A stretch of 64,000 nucleotides of DNA from Zygnema cylindricum (GCA_037447655.1 JBBHKE010000928.1:221907-285906), one strand, 5' to 3'. Positions 22,892 through 33,863 are shown, counted from the first letter of the stretch. Numbers and translations are program-made. Notes: a model not told the origin generated them from the letters alone.

Positions 22892-23578
22892 TCAGTTAAT
22901 GATCTTCTCATACTCTTCAGGTAGTTTCATCATTAATGTGTTCACTCTTTGTCTTTCGGACCATGAGTTACCTGCACTCTCTAACTCTCCAAATAATGTT
23001 CCTAAATCATTGCAATAATTATTCAAACTTCCTCCTTTATAAGTATAAGCTGCAATCTTATTTTCGGCCAACTGTTGTTGCAACAATGATCCACTCTTAT
23101 ATTTGTTACCTAGTGATATCCAAATCTGAGATGAAGATTTGACATGCATAAAGGGAATGGCAATGCCCTTTGCTACACTTTTAAGAATTAAGAGCTTAGC
23201 AACCTTGTCTTTGTAGTTCAACTTTTCATACTCTAATCTTCTAATCTGAACCCTTGTCGTTGTTTTTGGTGGTGCTGCTGCCGGTATCGCCTTCGGCAAT
23301 GGTGTCACTTGAGTTGCAACTCCTCCCTTTTCTCCTTCCATGACAATCTCCTCTCCTTCCTCATCTTCATCCTCGGTGATGGTGGCAGCTGTTCTACTAA
23401 CTGTAGAGGCGGAGGTGCCAGAAAAACATGTCCCTCCAAACCCAGGTGGAGGTGGGCATCGAATTTGTCCAGACACTATGCCCCATAGATGCTTCTCAAA
23501 TAGTTCTCCCTCCATCATCATTTCCCAATAAAGAAAGTCTGATCCATCAAATATGGGCACCCTAGAGGGTGGGCCCAT
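22892..23578 (-). CDS. Copia-2 gag N-terminal region
   Basis: 228-codon open frame. It starts MGPPSRVPIFDGSDFLYWEM, which matches the conserved FDG...YW start of plant copia Gag, and continues through the UBN2-type Gag region (LLQQQLAENKIAAYTYKGGS, LNNYCNDLGTLF, LPEEYEKIIN). Gag assembles the retrotransposon particle in the cytoplasm. The ATG lies only four bases after the LTR end. A stop at 22892 separates it from a continuing gag region (22891-22684, broken) leading to the zinc knuckle. Confidence 0.8.
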   Translation of the reverse strand: MGPPSRVPIFDGSDFLYWEMMMEGELFEKHLWGIVSGQIRCPPPPGFGGTCFSGTSASTVSRTAATITEDEDEEGEEIVMEGEKGGVATQVTPLPKAIPAAAPPKTTTRVQIRRLEYEKLNYKDKVAKLLILKSVAKGIAIPFMHVKSSSQIWISLGNKYKSGSLLQQQLAENKIAAYTYKGGSLNNYCNDLGTLFGELESAGNSWSERQRVNTLMMKLPEEYEKIIN

Positions 23579-23582
23579 AACT

Positions 23583-23597
23583 TGAAATTCTGTGGTC
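23583..23597 (-). mobile_element. 15-bp inner stub of the copia-2 5' LTR
   Basis: TGAAATTCTGTGGTC is the reverse complement of the LTR's 3' end and matches 18267-18281. The rest of this LTR continues at 30881. The gag-protease element is inserted between them. Confidence 0.8.
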
Positions 23598-24888
23598 TGT
23601 CATGCCGCATCGAGTCGGTTGCCCGCGCGCACGATATAATCCACGCACGCGTAGTATTTTGCATGCATGCGCAGTATTTCTCACGCACGCGCAGTATTTC
23701 TCACGCACGCGCGGTATTTCTCACGCGCGCGCAGTATTTCTCACGCACGCGCGGTATTTTGCACGCAAGTGCGGTTTTTTTTGCATGCACACGCAGTATT
23801 CCGCCGCACGCACAGTTTTGGGAACGCGCGCGATATTTGATGCATGCACACATGATTTAATGCATGCACGCACGATTTAATGCATGCACGCACGATTTTC
23901 GCACGCATATATAATTTTCGTTCACACGTACAATTTAACGCCGATTCATTTATTTATGACGTGTACGCGATTCGCGTGCACGTTTCGTTGAATAATACTA
24001 ATTCCGTGCGATATGTTTTATTTCGTGCGCAGGTATGCTATTTTCGAAGTATGGACGCGAAGTATCGTTTTGGCGACGCATCGCGATTTCCACAAATATT
24101 TCGTGCGATGGTTTTCGTTTCGTGCGTATGCACGCAATTTCGGGAGTATCGACGCGAAGTATCGTTTGGCGCCGAATCGCGATTCCTGGTAGTATCGGCG
24201 TCGCTTCGATACCTTGTATTTTTTTAAGTCGCCAACCCATGTAGGTTCGCGCGCACATGTAGTTAGGGAGGGTTTTTACCCTCGGATTGTGGATTTTGTC
24301 AAGCGTACGGCAGACGATGTTGGCCGCCTATTGGCCAACATCTTTAGTAGTTTCATGCATGTAAAGTAGACTAGACGTAGGCTAATTTTGCTTAGGCCTA
24401 GTGTAGCTCTTACTTAGCCTAATTCTCAGACTTATAGAATTTAGCTTTTGGACAAGAATTTTCTCTTGGCAGCGGAGCTTTTCTCTTGCTCTCTCTCTCA
24501 CCGATTGCCCACGTGTCTTTCTTCTCCTTGCTAGCTAGCTGTAGAGGCTAGATAGAGTAAGATTATTCTCCTTGTTTTTCTGCCCTCGTTTTTAATCCAT
24601 ACGACCTAAGGCCACGTCCGGAAGGTTTCCCTCCAAACTTGGTCTTTTGGTGGATTTGTGGAATTGGAGATCGTGGGGGAGCACATTTGTACCTTGATGT
24701 GCCTTCCTCGGGCAGCTTGACGGTTTGGTTGTGTGTTTTTGTCTTGTTTGTATTTCGGTTGGCTTGAAAGGAGTATATTTTTGATCGGATTTGGATTTTC
24801 CCTTGTTCCGGTTGGAATATTTCTTGCTTTGATGTCATAACGGGATAACTCTTGTAGGGAATGTGATAAAGACCAGAGAGCCTAGTGG
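23598..24888 (+). mobile_element. LTR copy A of the gag-protease element (lacks the first ~188 bp)
   Basis: 1.29 kb, about 95% alike to 29439-30688. It begins TGTCATGCCGCATCG at the junction with copia-2 and ends AGAGAGCCTAGTGG. It contains a G+C-rich tandem repeat of a 20-bp unit (CACGCACGCGCAGTATTTCT) at about 23635-23900 and CTTGCTCTCTCTCTC further on. Compared with the copy after the polypurine tract it lacks the block beginning GGTTCACTTCACTCTAGGGG. Confidence 0.8.
23635..23900 (+). repeat. 20-bp tandem repeat within the LTR
   Basis: About twelve units of CACGCACGCGCAGTATTTCT with drift (GCATGCACGCACGATTTAAT at the right end). The same array occurs in the other LTR at 29485-29690. Open frames through it are repeat translations. 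Confidence 0.85.
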
Positions 24889-26518
24889 CTACCTCCTGGC
24901 TTAGCATTCTTGTCCATAAGCTCCACTTTTTAAAAATCACATTTTCTAAAAGTTTGTTTTTATAAAAATAATTCATAAAAAAAATATTACTTTTCAAATT
25001 CAGTTTTTATTCTTGTTTTTTTCTTCCCATTTTCCTGCCTATTTACCTTTAATTTTCAGTTTTACTTCTCAGTTTTGTGTGATAAAATAAAGCCAAAGGA
25101 AAAAAAAAATATAAAAATTACATTATTTTCAATATAAAATCTATTTTTTCATTTCTAGATTTTCTTCCACCTTTTATTTGAGTTGGTTTTTTTTCCTTTT
25201 GATCTAGCTTTATTTTACTACAAGTTTCGTTCTACTTTCTCTCTATTTTTGCTTTCGTTTTCAGTTTTGCATTGGGAAAATATACTATAAAAATAATTTA
25301 ATTTATAAATTTTATTTTATAAAAAAAAAAAACATTTTGTTTTGGTTTTTTGTTTTCTTCTTTCTTGCTTTCAATTATTGTCTTCTATCTTGCTTTCACT
25401 CTATTTCTGATCTGCAGATTTAGGTATGAATTTGTGTCAAATTTTTAGGGTTAATCTGCGAAATTAGGGTTTGGCCGCAGATTTAGGGTTTGGGCGTATT
25501 TAGGGTTTATTTTTTGAAATTCTTAACCCTAGGTCAGCATATTACCATTCATTGGTCGCAGATTTTTGATTTTTCCAGCGTGGAATTAGATTTGCCCAAT
25601 CTTACCGTATTTTGTGTTTTATTTTGATTTTTTCTCAATATTCCTCATATTTCTTTCTTTTAGTGCAACTTAATTTGTTAACTAGTGGATGTTTATTTTG
25701 TTCGGGATTTGATATTTTCTTCTTTTTCTCTTGTCAAATTTAATCATTCAGAAAACTTAACAAAATAAATATATATATTCTCTATATCAAGATTGCACGA
25801 TTTATCACCTATAATTATCACCGCTTTATAGTTGGGCATAGCGTGGCATAGTGCCGATACGCTTACCCTAGCAGGATACTAATTGTTTTGGTGTTTAGCG
25901 GTGGTTCTTGACACGTTCATTTGGAATCAGATCGGGTTCCATTCCAAGGAGCTTTGCAAAATCCGACTTGCCTCGACCAAGTCCGGTTCACTTTTAGTAC
26001 TCACCAAAGTATTAAAGGTGTTTGTAAGTATCACGATGCCTTGCGGGTGCAAGAGCGTTCTTTTGTAATTTGGACACTCGTGTAGGGGTTCGGTGTGGAT
26101 TGGTTATATTACGAACCTTTCTATTTGAGCATTTGCATTTTCCTTGCTTTCCTTGCACGTTATCTGGCCGTGAGTGGCCTTGAGTTTCCTTGTCACTGTC
26201 TGGATTGGATTTTATTTTATAGATCTTGTCGTTGGTGGCACTGTTTAGGCAATTTTCTGTCTGTGTCGCTGTAGATCTGCACCGAAAGGTGCCTGGATAG
26301 TTTCTCTGTTTGTTTTTATAGATCTGGCCCTTCGGCCTTGCCCCATTGTTTGCAGGGTAGAGGTTTTGGTATTCCGACTCTTTGCTAGATCCGACCACCG
26401 GGTCTTGGTAGAGCTTTCGTGTGTTCGTTTGTTTTGTGTGGATTGGCCTGTCATTTGACGCACCTCGGTTAGGTCGTTCCAAAATTCCCATTCATACTTG
26501 AGGGTTTTCTCTTCGTGT
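24889..26518 (+). other. Long AT-rich leader of the gag-protease element
   Basis: 1.6 kb between the LTR and gag with no coding sequence. It holds several TTTAGGG words (25440-25520), which resemble the plant telo-box. No standard initiator-tRNA primer-binding site (TGGTATCAGAGC) is visible after the LTR end. Confidence 0.55.
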
Positions 26519-27109
26519 ATGCCCACGGATTGGGATAACTTACGTTATCAATCCGGATCTACCCCCGGCGGGACAGTTTTCCCTCCACCGCAGTTAGATC
26601 TTTCTAGTTTCTCCGAGGCTACGGATGCACCAGTTTTGGTTGCCGCCCCTAGATCTCCGTCAGTTCGGTCAGTATTGACCACAGTCTCATCATTATCCTC
26701 AGTTTTCTCTAGGTCATCCCTAGATAGAACCGAAAGAGACTTTTCAGAGGAAATCTTTTCCCATCCTCTCACATTTCAATTTTCGGTCGGTCCAAATTTG
26801 GAACCACTAGTGCATTCTTCTTTTGACGACATGGCTTCCTATTTAGAGGGGGGCATGGGGAAAATGCAATTTTGCTTTTCAGGGATGAAAGATACCATGT
26901 CTTTATCCCATTTCCGTATGCTCTATAATATCGAAATGCGTGATTTGGCATTTCGCTATCAAGATCGATTTGATCTTCGTGTGGCATTTTCTCTTCTTGG
27001 TCGGTACCTCAGAGGTTCGGCCCTTACATTATATTCCCGCAAGTATGATGCTATACTCGCGATGACTGAATATTCCCCTCCTTTTCACCCGAGGTACCCG
27101 AGGTCATAG
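26519..27109 (+). pseudogene. Gag N-terminal region of the gag-protease element
   Basis: The ATG at 26519 starts MPTDWDNLRYQSGSTPGGTV. The frame is open to 27109, with a serine-rich N-terminus and then a helical region (FRMLYNIEMRDLAFRYQ, FSLLGRYLRGSALTLY) compatible with the N-terminal half of a retrotransposon capsid. It continues in another frame after about 27110, so the gag gene is broken by shifts and stops here. I assign it by position before the recognisable capsid and zinc-knuckle segment. Confidence 0.55.
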
Positions 27110-27258
27110 GTCAAGCGGATATTCCATTCCAGGCCGCTTTTCCCGAGGTCTTAGATGCCCAAAGTGTTGTCCTAATTCCCGCAGTCCCAGAAATTCCTCG
27201 CCAATATGCTGTGGCCGCTCGTGCTGCTGTCTCAGCACGACCATGAATAATTATTCCG

Positions 27259-28233
27259 TTGCGGGATCCACTATCTATTATGTTCGATTTCTTAGAAGCC
27301 GAGTATCGGATGCAAAACCCCGATCAGGTGAAAGAATTGATGAATTTCACGTGTAAACTAGGAGAAACCGCGCCTGCTTTACGTGCTCGCATGGAGACTC
27401 TGCGAGAAGCTTTACCGGACTTAATGTCCGATGCGGAAGCTGTTCAAAAATTTGTTGGACAGTTTCCAGATCAATCGAAATGTTTTATACAAAGTCATCT
27501 CACTCAGACTTACGGTCTGAAATTTACATTTGATCAAGCCGCTCAATATACGGTAGAATATGAGATGCAATCATGTTGGTGGGAAGCTCATGATCGTTCG
27601 GAAGTCGTTTCCCCACTTTCTCCACCTAGTAGCCCATGGCCCAACAATAGGCCTCCAAAGACGGCGGCCATGGGAAATCCGCCATTTATTTCCAGAGACC
27701 GATTGTGTTTCCGATGTGGAAACACGGGGCATGATGCCCGCATGTGCCCGGATAAGTCCGCCACATGCACCCATTGCAACCAAAAGGGACATTATGTCCA
27801 CCGTTGCCATGTCAAGGATCCTAATTATTCCTATCAGAATCACATTCAGAATGGTGGAATTCCCGCCCGTTCTGCCAAGTCGGTCACTCCTCCTACCGAG
27901 ACAGAGAAAGAGGCGACTCCGACTAGGATCTCTCGAAGAGAGAGAGAAAAGGCCGAGTTGGAAGTCATGATGGCCGCCATGATGAAGGAGCAATTTGCTG
28001 CCTTCATGGCCGAGATGAAACCCCTATTCACGGGGATGGCAAGGACAGTCGTCCACACGCCATCGTTGGTTGGTCGAATCCTCCGGGATTCCACTGTCCA
28101 ACAACGGACATCCACTTTTGATAAGGGATCCCCTGATCATAATCGAGACGGTAAATTACAGAATTCCGTATTCCATTTTCTTTCGAGAAAGAATCTCTCT
28201 CTCCTCTACCAGACACAGCTTCCTCCATTGTAG
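27259..28233 (+). pseudogene. Gag capsid and double zinc knuckle of the gag-protease element
   Basis: 325-codon open stretch. A Retrotrans_gag-like region (MFDFLEAEYRMQNPDQVKEL, LTQTYGLKFTFDQAAQYTV) is followed by two CCHC knuckles (CFRCGNTGHDARMC and CTHCNQKGHYVHRC) and a basic, coiled-coil-like segment (RREREKAELEVMMAAMM). The knuckles bind the element's RNA. The frame begins just after a TGA, without a good ATG, and shifts again before the protease, so this copy is not functional as it stands. Confidence 0.8.
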
Positions 28234-28310
28234 CTGAAGCTCTCACTATTCTGGATAGTACCATACATGATGCACATCGAGTCAAGGAACGACTAAGCAT
28301 CCTTTCTGCC

Positions 28311-29045
28311 ATGATTGATGAGGCCCCGAATGTCTCTCCCTTTCTTAATGAAGTTCCCAAAGCCTCTCCCCTTGTTGACGAGTTCGCTGCAGCCGCCGCT
28401 TTGAGGGAGTTGCAACTGAACCGTAGTCTTTCTGTTATTCAGCCGGTTACTGCAGATGAGCGCCGTGACCTTGATCCTCACATCAGTTTGTTGGACAATT
28501 CTCGAATGTCCTTCTCCGTTAATGGTGTTTCTCCTTCTCTTCCTCTCATGGACACCGGAGCCAAACCCGTGATCCTTGGATCCGGATTTGCGCTCAAGCT
28601 TGGTCTCACAGCAGACAAGCTCTAAGCCACGGCTACTCGGCTTCTTACTTCAGCCAATACCACAGAGTCGGTGCTTGGGATTACCAAAGACCCGCTTGTC
28701 TTTCGGTTTCACAACGGAACCGAGAGTGAGTCGGTAGAGGTTTCTGTCCGAGCATTGGTCACCAAATCCAACGACTACGAATGCTTAGTGGGACAAGATG
28801 TTATCTTCCGAATCGGTGAGGGAGTAGATATGCATGATCAGACCTTCTCCTACAGTCCCTCTAATTTTCCGGGACGCAAAATTTGCCTCCCTCTTGTCTC
28901 TGCTCGCAAGTCGTTGCCCACTCTGGCACATTTGGCTTCCGCTCTCCCTGCATTTTCCAGTAACGAACTTCGAAAGACAATGGCGACTCGTTTTTCACGG
29001 AACAGATCCATACCGTCGACACCGAAGTCTTTCCACACATTCTAA
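28311..29045 (+). pseudogene. Aspartic protease of the gag-protease element
   Basis: Two open stretches in the same frame, separated by one TAA at 28623-28625. The active site is LPLMDTGAKPVILG (DTGA intact), followed by LVGQDVIFRIGEGVDM, typical of retropepsins. Retropepsins cleave the Gag polyprotein. After 29045 there are about 200 bp of non-coding sequence and then the polypurine tract. No reverse transcriptase, RNase H or integrase motif occurs anywhere between the LTRs. Confidence 0.75.
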
Positions 29046-29230
29046 ATGTGGTGGATAGTGATACTAATGGGATGTTGAGTTTGCAGAGTGTTTATGCATG
29101 TACTGGTGGTGATTAAGGGTTCCACATGGAGTGCCTCTCTTCTCTATTATCTTTCAACCCGGTTGACCATTGCTACCTCCGTATCTGTTCCAGGCCCTCA
29201 GCTGTGTTGACCAGCTCCTCCACAGGCTAA

Positions 29231-29245
29231 GGAGCTGGGGGGGGG
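29231..29245 (+). other. Polypurine tract of the gag-protease element
   Basis: GGAGCTGGGGGGGGG followed by AATTA and then TTGGGTTCAC. This is the only good polypurine tract before the right-hand LTR and places the true LTR start near 29251, not at 29439. Confidence 0.65.
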
Positions 29246-29250
29246 AATTA

Positions 29251-30695
29251 TTGGGTTCACTTCACTCTAGGGGAGTATTCTTTCCCTTCTTTCTTGGGTC
29301 ATTTTCACCTTTGTTCCTTCTCATGGTGTATTTTATTTATTGACTTTTCATATTTATTTCCGTTGTTGTATATGTTTGTGAGCATGACTTTGCTTGTTGT
29401 GATGCATGTTTGCTTGCTTGCCTCTCATGCACGACAGGTGTCATGCCGCATCGTGTCGGTTGCCCGCGCGCACGATATAATCCACGCACGCGCAGTATTT
29501 CTCACGCACGCGCGGTATTTCTCACGCGCGCGCAGTATTTCTCACGCGCGCGCAGTATTTTGCACGCACGTGCGGTTTTCTTGCATGCACGCGCAGTATT
29601 CCGCGCGCACGCACGGATTTGGGCACGCGCGCGAGATTTGATGCATGCACGCACGATTTAATGCATGCACGCACGATTTTCACACGCATATATAATTTTC
29701 GTTCACACGTGCGATTTTACGCCAATTCATTTATTTATGACGTGTACGCGATTCGCGTGCACGTTTTGTTGAATAGTACTAATTCCGTGCGATATGTTTT
29801 ATTTCGTGCGCAGGTATGCTATTTTCGAAGTATGGACGCGAAGTATCGTTTTGGCGACGCATCGCGATTTCCATAAATATTTCGTGCGATGATTTTCGTT
29901 TCGTGCGATATGTTTCGTTTCGTGCGTATGCACGCAATTTTGGGAGTATCGACGCGAAGTATCGTTTGGCGCCGAATCGCGATTCGTGGTAGTATCGGCG
30001 TCGGTTCGATACCTTGTATTTATTTAAGTCGCGAACCCATGCAGGTTCGCGCGCACATGTAGTTAGGGAGGGTTTTTACCCTCGGATTGTGGATTTTGTT
30101 AGGCGTACGGCAGACGATGTTGGCCGCCTATTGGCCAACATCTTTAGTAATTTCATGCATGTAAAGTAGACTAGACGTAGGCTAATTTTGCTTAGGCCTA
30201 GTGTAGCTCTTACTTAGCCTAATTCTCAGACTTATAGAATTTAGCTTTTGGACAAGAATTTTCTCTTGGCAGCGGAGCTTTTCTCTTGCTCTCTCTCTCA
30301 CCGATTGCCCACGTGTCTTTCTTCTCCTTGCTAGCTAGCTGTAGAGGCTAGATAGAGTAAGATTATTCTCCTTGTTTTTCTGCCCTCGTTTTTAATCCAT
30401 ACGACCTAAGGCCACGTCCGGAAGGTTTCCCTCCAAACTTGGTCTTTTGGTGGATTTGTGGAATTGGAGATCGTGGGGGAGCACATTTGTACCTTGATGT
30501 GCCTTCCTCGGGCAGTTTGACGATTTGGTTGTGTGTTTTTGTCTTGTTTGTATTTCGATTGGCTTGAAAGGAGTATATTTTTGATCGGATTTGGATTTTC
30601 CCTTGTTCCGGTTGGAATATTTCTTGCTTTGCTGTCGTAATGGGATAACTCTCGTAGGGAATGTGATAAAGACCAGAGAGCCTAGTGGATCCTCC
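29251..30695 (+). mobile_element. Full-length LTR of the gag-protease element
   Basis: About 1.44 kb from TTGGGTTCACTTCAC after the polypurine tract to AGAGAGCCTAGTGG. The part from 29439 matches LTR copy A; the first 188 bp match the fragment at 30696-30880. Confidence 0.65.
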
Positions 30696-30880
30696 TTGGT
30701 TCACTTCACTCTAGGGGAGTATTCTTTCCCTTCTTTCTTGGGTCATTTTCACCTTTGTTCATTCTCATGGTGTATATATTTTATTGACTTTTCATATTTA
30801 TTTCCGTTGTTGTATATGTTTGTGAGCATGACTTTGCTGGTTGTGATGCATGTTTGCTTTCTTGCCTCTCATGCACGACA
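30696..30880 (+). mobile_element. LTR 5' fragment, second copy (right end of the insertion)
   Basis: TTGGTTCACTTCACTCTAGG to CATGCACGACA repeats 29251-29435 almost exactly and stops at the junction with the copia-2 LTR. With copy A it would rebuild one complete LTR if the two ends of the insertion were joined. Confidence 0.75.
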
Positions 30881-31757
30881 TGTCTCCATTGACCCACAAA
30901 ATGAGCAGCCTTTCTAAAGCCTCTAGGATAACATTTGCCCCTTCTACTTTCCCATTAAATAAGCGCCACCCAGGCACATAAATATTCTGACCACTCTCAC
31001 CCCTATGAGGACAAGACTCCCCTGAGTCAAACGCAAAAAGAATCACAGAATTTGCTCCCTGAGCAGTAAGTTATGGCTGGTCAAAGATGACCTTTATAAC
31101 TACAAGCTCTCTTAGAGAGAGATGTACCTAAATATTACTAAGTCTCGGTCTGCCTACTCACGACTACCTACTACTATACCCTAGTCCAATAGGAACACTA
31201 TATAGTACAAGAAGGTACAATGGGCGATGTACTTATTGTACGACCATTGTACGACAAGGTCTACAAGGTGACACCTGTCAAATTGGAAGCCATGGTTCCT
31301 CCTCCCATCTTCTCATGTATCAAATAATGTGGCGCCACGTGGCATCGCGTGACGCTATCTTGGTATGCCGCCAAAAGATCACTTCGCGTGGCGGCTATAA
31401 TGCCGGCCGTCCATTCAAAACATACTTTACACGGTTCAGATTCGCGTACATGTAGGAATTGCTCCTTTTGGTTAGTCTGCTGTTAATTAGTTGTTGCGTT
31501 AATATTTATATATTTATGAGACCCGTCACGTGTATCGTTTCGTAACGCCTCAATGGTTAAGGCGTTAGGCTATAGAGAATCTAGAAGTCGCAGGTTCAAA
31601 TCTATACTTAGGCATCATTTTAGTAAAATACCCTTTACTTCAAAAACTGCCACTTTCTAAATATGGCGGCAGCCATGGCACGCCTTTGATCCTCACTCTT
31701 TTTATTTAAAGAAAAACTAAAATAGGGAAGTAAACTATTAATTACCTCTTTTAAACA
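30881..31757 (-). mobile_element. 5' LTR of Ty1/copia element 2 (main part)
   Basis: Matches the 3' LTR (18282-19155) throughout, including the TATA-like CTATAAAG (31098-31091 region) and the tRNA-like block. On the minus strand it starts TGTTTAAAAGAGG at 31757, next to the TTAAC target copy at 31758-31762. Confidence 0.85.
31547..31617 (+). other. tRNA-like sequence inside the copia-2 5' LTR
   Basis: Second copy of the 71-nt block at 18945-19015, with intact A box (TGGTTAAGGCG) and B box (GGTTCAAATCT). The end is GGCATCA instead of GGCACCA. Confidence 0.6.
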
Positions 31758-31762
31758 TTAAC

Positions 31763-32947
31763 TTGACAAACATGTAATGTAATCACACTTGTAAAGTAAG
31801 CATTTGGCCCAAATTTGTTTCCCGATGACATGTTTTAAATATCCATTGCTCACTTAGCGACCACATCTCATGACGTGACCTCCACATTGTAACATAAACA
31901 CTCTATTTTGATTAAGTATGGTGCAATATAAGACACCTATTGTTTTTATATACTGACTTATGAAGAAAATTTGCATGTATTTGGCAAAACAACCCATTTC
32001 AAGTTTTTGCGGATCTTGTGGTGTCGATGTATTTGGGTGGAGATTTTATTTGAAAATGTGGGCGGGGTCGCGGTGGATGATTTCGCGACTGCATACTCTT
32101 GTACATGGTGAAAAAAACTAAACATTACTTGTTTTTTGTAACTCACTCATTTTCTTCATGACATCCTTTAATAACCTATTGTATTTTCATAATTCGGTTG
32201 CTTAGAAAAATGACTCTTGCAAATCTCGAGATCGTACACGTCGTTTTTTAACGACAACAAAAACTTTCAGTAGATCATTCAAAGTCCCTAACGTAATAGA
32301 GGCCATTATTAATGACACAAAACTTAATTAGTTGACAATATCACCACAACCACAATTTACATCCTTCGCCGTGTATCCTTAAAGCTTGATGATTTGGCAA
32401 TAGGGGCTATTTCATTAGCGGAACAACAATAAATTTCGAAACAATGATCTTATCTATTTCCTTGAGTATGAGTGAGTACAACATTGGCAAGACATACCTC
32501 AAAGATCCACCAGAATTGGCAACGACTAATCATGAAGATTTAACGGCTCAGATTGAAGTTGCTACATAACTTAAAAAAAACCCTAAACCCTTAATAATTC
32601 CAAATTAAATTAATCAGCAAACCTTAAAAAACCTACCATTAACTACTGTATGACTACTGCATTGTATTAAATTGTACTTTTGGACCTTGCGTTTTTTGGG
32701 CGTGTGAACCTGGGAGGTTGGTTTCGCAAATCCACTTCGCCCCCTCTTCGTTATTCGTTTTACGAAGCGTCGCGCCGCGCGGCTGTTGATACGTATATAT
32801 ATATGTTTAGGGTTTATTATTATTATGTTTTTGTTTATATATTATAAGTAGAACGCAAACCCTAACCAAATACCCGGTAGGTATAGTATCAGTGGTGAAC
32901 TTACGGTGCATTTCAAATGTTGAAATGAGGGTAACCATGGTACACCA
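31763..32947. other. Intergenic, nothing recognised
   Basis: AT-rich DNA flanking the copia-2 insertion. No coding sequence or repeat structure that I can support. Confidence 0.5.
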
Positions 32948-33863
32948 TGAAACTCTGAGACCTCCATAAGTCCTCAGAGTGGACAGCTTCCAAGAAGCCT
33001 CTAGGATAATCCTGACCCCTTTGTGTTTCAGCAAAAGTAACTGCCACCCTGGCAAACAAAAATCCTGACTACTTGCACCCCTGTGAAGGCAAGACTCCCC
33101 TGAGTTGATAGCAAAAAGAATCTTTGAATTTGCTCCCCTGAGCAGTAAGTTATGGAGGGTCAAAGTTGACCTTTTGTACAGAAGCTCTCTAGGAGAGAGG
33201 GTCCTATCTTCTAATTTTTTCTAAGTCCTATCTCTCTCACAGACTCTATCTACTGAAGTACGGACCAATCAGATTACAGTTCCGTACGCAAAAGTACAGG
33301 TGCCGGTGTACTTTATGTACGGACATTGTACGACATGGCCTAAATGTCCACACGTGGAATATCCGGATTTGCTCCTCTAATCCTCGGAGATGCCGCGCTC
33401 CAATGTTACATCGCCACGTGTCATACGATGTGGCGCTGCCCACAAACTGCCGAATTCTCCTTCCGCGATCTCGGCGCAATTTCCAGCCGTCCGATTAAAC
33501 TCGTATTTGATCGTAGCCGTAATAAATACATGCGCGGTATTCGTTTCGCCTACGAAATCAATGCGCGGTATTGATTTCGTATCCGTACCGCAATTCGTAC
33601 TTTTACAATACCATATCTATGTATCTCGTTAACAGTTATAGTTAAATGATTTATCCTACGTGTACATGTTTAAATAAATATCGTACTATATACTATGTAA
33701 CAGTACCTCTAGACTTAACGGCTAAGGCTACCGGCTATCTACCATCTGTCGGTCGGCAGGTACCAGGATCAAATCCTGCCGCCGGCACATACCTTTTAGT
33801 AATTAATCCCTAGACTAATATAAATTTCCCGTAAACCTGAGGATAGCCTAGGTAGCCATGGCT
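32948..33863 (-). mobile_element. Diverged LTR of the copia-2 family, cut by the second gap
   Basis: Begins (plus strand) TGAAACTCTGAGACCTCC, aligning with TGAAATTCTGTGGTCTCC of the copia-2 LTR, and stays alignable through GCCTCTAGGATAAT, GACAAGACTCCCCTGAG-like and GCTCCCCTGAGCAGTAAG. The tRNA-like block is in the same relative place. The other end is lost in the 10-N gap, so solo LTR or remnant of a whole element cannot be told apart. Confidence 0.75.
33703..33788 (+). other. tRNA-like sequence inside the diverged LTR
   Basis: An A-box-like TAACGGCTAAGG and a B-box-like GGATCAAATCC, the latter inside a good T-arm hairpin (CAGG-ATCAAAT-CCTG). It differs at many bases from the copies at 18945 and 31547 but keeps boxes and position. 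Confidence 0.5.

Noticed and set aside
23582-24227. Frames such as HARAVFLTHAQYFSRT on both LTRs
   Set aside because: Translation of the 20-bp LTR repeat.
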